Shown here one piece after another: positions 63,877 through 64,000 of a stretch of DNA of 64,000 bases. The stretch covers positions 88,760-152,759 of the forward strand of contig JACAVV010000010.1 in NCBI GenBank assembly GCA_024648695.1, in the 5' to 3' direction. The translations under genes were made by a program, and so were the position numbers. Numbering within the stretch: position 1 is the stretch's first letter; every line of letters starts with the position of its first letter. The notes under the pieces were generated by a model. It was given only the letters and a program-made list of their open reading frames with translations, searched no databases and was not told where the DNA came from. The stretch is from Nitrospina sp. (GTDB lineage Bacteria > Nitrospinota > Nitrospinia > Nitrospinales > JACRGP01).

Positions 63877-64000
63877 CCCGCATATTGCATGAGAGTCTCA
63901 GAATTATTAAAATCGAGAGAGAATTTTAAATTGCGCATTTCGGTGAGGGAATTTGTTATAAAACTTTGGCTTCCTATTGAAAAAACCTGATTGAAGACGG
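63877..64000. other. Right-edge spacer
   Basis: About 120 bp after the flavoprotein gene. No terminator hairpin or ORF start with ribosome binding site is evident before the window ends. Confidence 0.3.

Noticed and set aside
1..64000. CRISPR arrays, rRNA, transposases, prophage
   Set aside because: No regularly spaced repeats, ribosomal RNA or transposase/integrase motifs were recognised on either strand.

Overview
The window reads as chromosomal DNA of a Gram-negative bacterium with mid-range GC. LPS heptosyltransferase, GspA/GspB-type secretion genes, a lipoprotein and many exported c-type cytochrome or molybdenum proteins point to a diderm. The mix of a two-haem cytochrome with an ethylbenzene-dehydrogenase-type haem domain, a RoxA-like dihaem protein, NHL-repeat protein and oxidative stress/metal modules fits a Nitrospinota (Nitrospina-like) or related marine lineage. 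That assignment is inference from gene content; no rRNA is present to test it.

Layout. 1-3.3 kb: left-edge dimethylargininase-like gene, a GGCT-like protein, thioredoxin, a His/Lys-rich exported peptide and queG. 3.4-8.9 kb: a rightward run of TPR lipoprotein, HDAC-like amidohydrolase, clpC, Gx-type membrane protein, a DUF5989 mini-gene and a GT2 glycosyltransferase. 9-14 kb: a channel-like protein, zinc-ribbon protein, Na+/alanine symporter and several exported proteins. 14.2-20.2 kb: a conserved leftward housekeeping cluster rho-rpmE-prfA-prmC-murA-waaF. 20.5-28.9 kb is the accessory part: a frameshifted DUF2628 pseudogene, a translationally coupled RoxA-like cytochrome/P450 pair, a compositionally foreign dnaE2 joined to a decayed caspase gene, and an apparent sigma-54-driven small RNA locus. 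29-35.5 kb: exported TPR-like protein, DUF3179 plus VTT membrane protein, and the oxidative pentose phosphate operon gnd-zwf-pgl. 35.5-39.2 kb: a regulated module of ECF sigma, anti-sigma, ArsM-like methyltransferase and sulfite-oxidase-like enzyme, with a divergent ArsR regulator. 39.3-51.7 kb: gspB and a J-like/ExeA fusion, yacG, a sensor kinase, a soluble hemerythrin chemoreceptor, a DUF3095 protein with a leaderless-looking promoter, lepB-lepA and a nucleotidyltransferase. 51.9-54.9 kb: gcvT-gcvH-gcvPA without gcvPB. 54.9-63.9 kb: lipase, GH108 muramidase, a small exported protein coupled to the EB_dh cytochrome, an acidic NHL protein, SUMF1-like plus MsrP-like pair, and a mercuric-reductase-type flavoprotein.

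The most interesting non-coding signal is at 28.75-28.88 kb: a consensus -24/-12 (RpoN) promoter followed within about 100 nt by two hairpins separated by a CU-rich stretch. No known CDS lies in between, so this looks like an RpoN-dependent sRNA. The most interesting protein modules are the sigma/ArsM/Mo-enzyme cluster, the RoxA-like/P450 pair and the EB_dh cytochrome operon. No CRISPR array, rRNA, tRNA, transposase or complete prophage was recognised.
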